In this document: positions 6,317 through 7,443 of the stretch, piece after piece | Layout: every line of letters begins with the position of its first letter | How positions within the stretch are numbered: position 1 is the stretch's first letter | DNA from: Pseudomonadota bacterium | Lineage (GTDB): Bacteria; Pseudomonadota; Gammaproteobacteria; Xanthomonadales; Xanthomonadaceae | Assembly (NCBI GenBank): GCA_023391775.1 | Contig: JAEWAG010000033.1 | Coordinates: forward strand, 1 to 7,443 | Direction: 5' to 3' | Length of the DNA stretch: 7,443 nt | The notes under the pieces: generated by a model | What the model was told of the DNA's origin: nothing | The model's database searches: none | The model's input: only the letters and a program-made list of their open reading frames with translations | Translations under genes and position numbers: made by a program

Positions 6317-6421
6317 CGCGCCGCGTCGGGTGTGTCCTGGCAGCAGCACAGGGATGTGCAGCGGTAGCGAGTGCGCACAGGAGGTGCGCCCGAGCGGCCA
6401 GGGCACACCCGGCGCGGCGCG
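6317..6421 (+). repeat. Structured repeat, copy B (25-bp outer stem, two GGA hairpins, RsmA-like site)
   Basis: Arms 6317-6341 and 6397-6421 are inverted repeats with only two differences in 25, and as plus-strand RNA both would be U-G wobble pairs, so the stem is fully paired. Inside are hairpin 1 (GCACA 6346-6350, loop GGGA, TGTGC 6355-6359) and hairpin 2 (GCGCAC 6373-6378, loop AGGAG, GTGCGC 6384-6389). From 6346 the sequence GCACAGGGATGT matches the CsrA/RsmA SELEX consensus RUACARGGAUGU at 11 of 12 positions, with GGA in the loop. The two GGA triplets are 28 nt apart. The inner region is highly similar to copy A read in reverse complement, while the outer arms have diverged with pairing kept. 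The element could be a dispersed palindromic repeat, a 3' structure on read-through transcripts from pdxA, or part of a small RNA. No promoter for it is evident. Confidence 0.8.
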
Positions 6422-6442
6422 GCTCCCACCGAAGCAGACAAC

Positions 6443-6459
6443 AGGGGAGCTTCGCCCCT
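6443..6459. terminator. Small hairpin, weak terminator candidate
   Basis: AGGGG (6443-6447) pairs with CCCCT (6455-6459) around a seven-base loop. It is followed on the plus strand by AACCTC and not by a T-run, so termination activity is doubtful. It sits 22 nt after copy B. Confidence 0.25.
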
Positions 6460-6492
6460 AACCTCAGCTTTGGACTCGCACTGGGCATGGCT

Positions 6493-6516
6493 GCCGGTCC
6501 CCGCCCCGGGACCGGC
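6493..6516 (-). terminator. 9-bp GC-rich inverted repeat downstream of ruvB, possible terminator
   Basis: GCCGGTCCC (6493-6501) is the exact reverse complement of GGGACCGGC (6508-6516), with a six-base loop. It lies about 70 nt past the ruvB stop in the direction of ruvB transcription. No T-run follows on the minus strand. It is therefore a strong hairpin but not a canonical intrinsic terminator. It may slow or protect the ruvB transcript end. Confidence 0.4.
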
Positions 6517-6583
6517 CCTGCATGCATGAAGCCCGGTTAGCGCTGGCGATCTCGGCGCCGGGCAGCGGCCGAACCGCTCGTGA

Positions 6584-7443
6584 TCAGAACAGCTCGCCGG
6601 TGTCGCGCGCCGGGGCCGCCAGGCCCAGGTGGCGGTAAGCCTTGGACGTGGCCATGCGGCCGCGCGCGGTCCGCACCAGGTAGCCCTGCTGGATCAGGTA
6701 GGGCTCGATCACGTCTTCCAGCGTGCCGCGCTCTTCCGACAGCGAGGCGGCCAGCGATTCCACGCCCACCGGGCCACCGTCGAAGTGGCCGATGATGGTG
6801 TTGAGCAGGCGCCGGTCCAGCTCGTCGAAGCCTTCCGGGTCGACCTTGAGCATGGCCATCGCGGCCTCGGCCACGTCCTTGTCGATACGGCCACCGGCGC
6901 GCACCTGGGCGAAGTCGCGTACCCGACGCAGCAGGCGGTTGGCGATGCGCGGAGTGCCGCGTGCGCGGCGCGCGATCTCGCCGGCGCCGTCGGCTTCGCA
7001 GTCGATGCACAGAATCTTCGCCGAGCGGCGCACGATCCGGGTCAGCTCCTCCGGGCTGTAGAACTCCAGGCGCTGGACGATGCCGAAGCGGTCGCGCAGC
7101 GGCGCGGTCAGCAGGCCGGCGCGGGTGGTGGCACCGATCAGGGTGAACGGCGGCAGGTCCAGCTTGATCGAGCGCGCGGCCGGGCCCTCGCCGATCATGA
7201 TGTCGATCTGGCAGTCCTCCATCGCCGGGTAGAGGATTTCCTCGACCACCGGCGACAGGCGGTGGATCTCGTCGACGAACAGCACGTCATGCGGCTGCAG
7301 GTTGGTCAGCAACGCGGCCAGGTCGCCGGCCTTCTCGATCACCGGCCCGGAGGTGACGCGCAGGTTCACACCCAGCTCGTTGGCGATGACATGGCTCAGC
7401 GTGGTTTTGCCCAGCCCCGGCGGGCCGAAGATCAGCACGTGGT
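6584..7443 (-). CDS. ruvB: Holliday junction branch-migration ATPase RuvB (partial, N-terminus beyond window)
   Basis: RuvB is the AAA+ ring motor that, with RuvA, drives branch migration of Holliday junctions before RuvC cuts them. The frame enters from the right edge and ends at TGA (complement of 6584-6586). About 285 residues are visible of an expected 335-345, so roughly the first 60 are missing. Counting from the Val codon at 7436-7438 as residue 1, the Walker A motif is [10 protein letters not shown] (4-13), Walker B is [10 protein letters not shown] (52-61), sensor 1 is IGATTRAG (101-108), the PLRDRFG arginine-finger box is at 113-119 and the sensor 2 motif [12 protein letters not shown] is at 161-172. 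The winged-helix DNA-binding domain follows (about 200-270) with [17 protein letters not shown] (245-261). All key motifs are intact. It is convergent with pdxA. Any promoter, and ruvA/ruvC, would lie to the right of the window. Confidence 0.97.
   Translation of the reverse strand, partial: HVLIFGPPGLGKTTLSHVIANELGVNLRVTSGPVIEKAGDLAALLTNLQPHDVLFVDEIHRLSPVVEEILYPAMEDCQIDIMIGEGPAARSIKLDLPPFTLIGATTRAGLLTAPLRDRFGIVQRLEFYSPEELTRIVRRSAKILCIDCEADGAGEIARRARGTPRIANRLLRRVRDFAQVRAGGRIDKDVAEAAMAMLKVDPEGFDELDRRLLNTIIGHFDGGPVGVESLAASLSEERGTLEDVIEPYLIQQGYLVRTARGRMATSKAYRHLGLAAPARDTGELF

Larger units (their letters stand above)
5800..6583. other. 784-bp gene-free spacer rich in palindromes
   Basis: No reading frame here is supported. 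Open frames on both strands exist because of high GC, but they show no recognisable domain, lack good starts and run through the inverted repeats. The spacer lies between the 3' ends of two convergent genes, so no gene promoter is needed in it. It contains two inverted copies of a long structured repeat, listed separately, and several short hairpins. Besides those listed, minor ones are CGTCC/GGACG at 5983-5997 with a TTCGC loop, abutting copy A, and GGGAG/CTCCC at 6202-6220. The base words differ from the flanking genes, with more A and T runs and no three-base codon rhythm. Confidence 0.75.

Noticed and set aside
5878..6421. CRISPR array or tandem repeat
   Set aside because: There are only two copies, in inverted orientation, with internal palindromes and no regular spacers or cas genes.
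5878..6421. Insertion sequence with copies A and B as terminal inverted repeats
   Set aside because: The 333 nt between the copies hold no transposase-like frame, and each copy is itself a closed palindromic unit, so they look like two separate elements; a non-autonomous element cannot be fully excluded.
5952..6461. 169-codon plus-strand open frame in the pdxA-ruvB spacer, and overlapping minus-strand frames at 5621-6406 and 6102-6527
   Set aside because: They run through the inverted repeats and show no recognisable family, no good ribosome-binding site and compositional bias typical of spurious frames over intergenic repeats.

Overview
The window is high-GC DNA (roughly 70% by eye) from a gammaproteobacterium, most likely a member of the Xanthomonadaceae/Lysobacteraceae (Lysobacter, Luteimonas, Pseudoxanthomonas or Stenotrophomonas type). 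The reasons are the strong GC codon bias, the LptD, SurA and PdxA sequences, and the neighbourhood of a cobalamin adenosyltransferase, a histone-deacetylase-like gene and lptD. The genus cannot be fixed by reading alone.

Layout. Bases 1-109 are the 3' end of a PduO-type cob(I)alamin adenosyltransferase gene. Bases 168-1079 encode a class II histone deacetylase/acetylpolyamine amidohydrolase-type zinc hydrolase with all metal and catalytic residues. Bases 1173-5799 hold a tight co-directional cluster of lptD, surA and pdxA with gaps of 4 and 3 nt. LptD is the outer-membrane LPS translocon. SurA is the periplasmic chaperone that E. coli needs to assemble LptD and other beta-barrels. PdxA is an enzyme of pyridoxal phosphate synthesis. 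On the minus strand, 6584-7443 is the 3' part of ruvB, the Holliday-junction branch-migration motor, cut by the window edge.

The 784 bp between pdxA and ruvB (5800-6583) holds no convincing gene but is full of secondary structure. Its main content is two inverted copies, 333 nt apart, of a dispersed-repeat-like element of about 106 bp. Each copy has a 25-bp outer inverted repeat enclosing two small hairpins, so as RNA it would fold as a three-way junction. The inner hairpins carry GGA in or at the loop. One of them, in copy B, matches the CsrA/RsmA consensus RUACARGGAUGU at 11 of 12 positions. The outer stems differ between copies, with apparent paired changes and G-U wobbles that favour one strand. 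This is the most interesting signal in the window: a possible RsmA-binding structured RNA or repeat family.

The same gap looks like a synteny breakpoint. In E. coli and many gammaproteobacteria pdxA is followed by rsmA(ksgA)-apaG-apaH, and ruvB is commonly followed by ybgC/tolQ-type genes. Here the two blocks end against each other, convergently, across the repeat-bearing spacer. Other points worth a look are a PdxA lineage variant lacking two His residues near the substrate site, a SurA first parvulin domain lacking its C-terminal His, and a GTG start without a clear ribosome-binding site for lptD.
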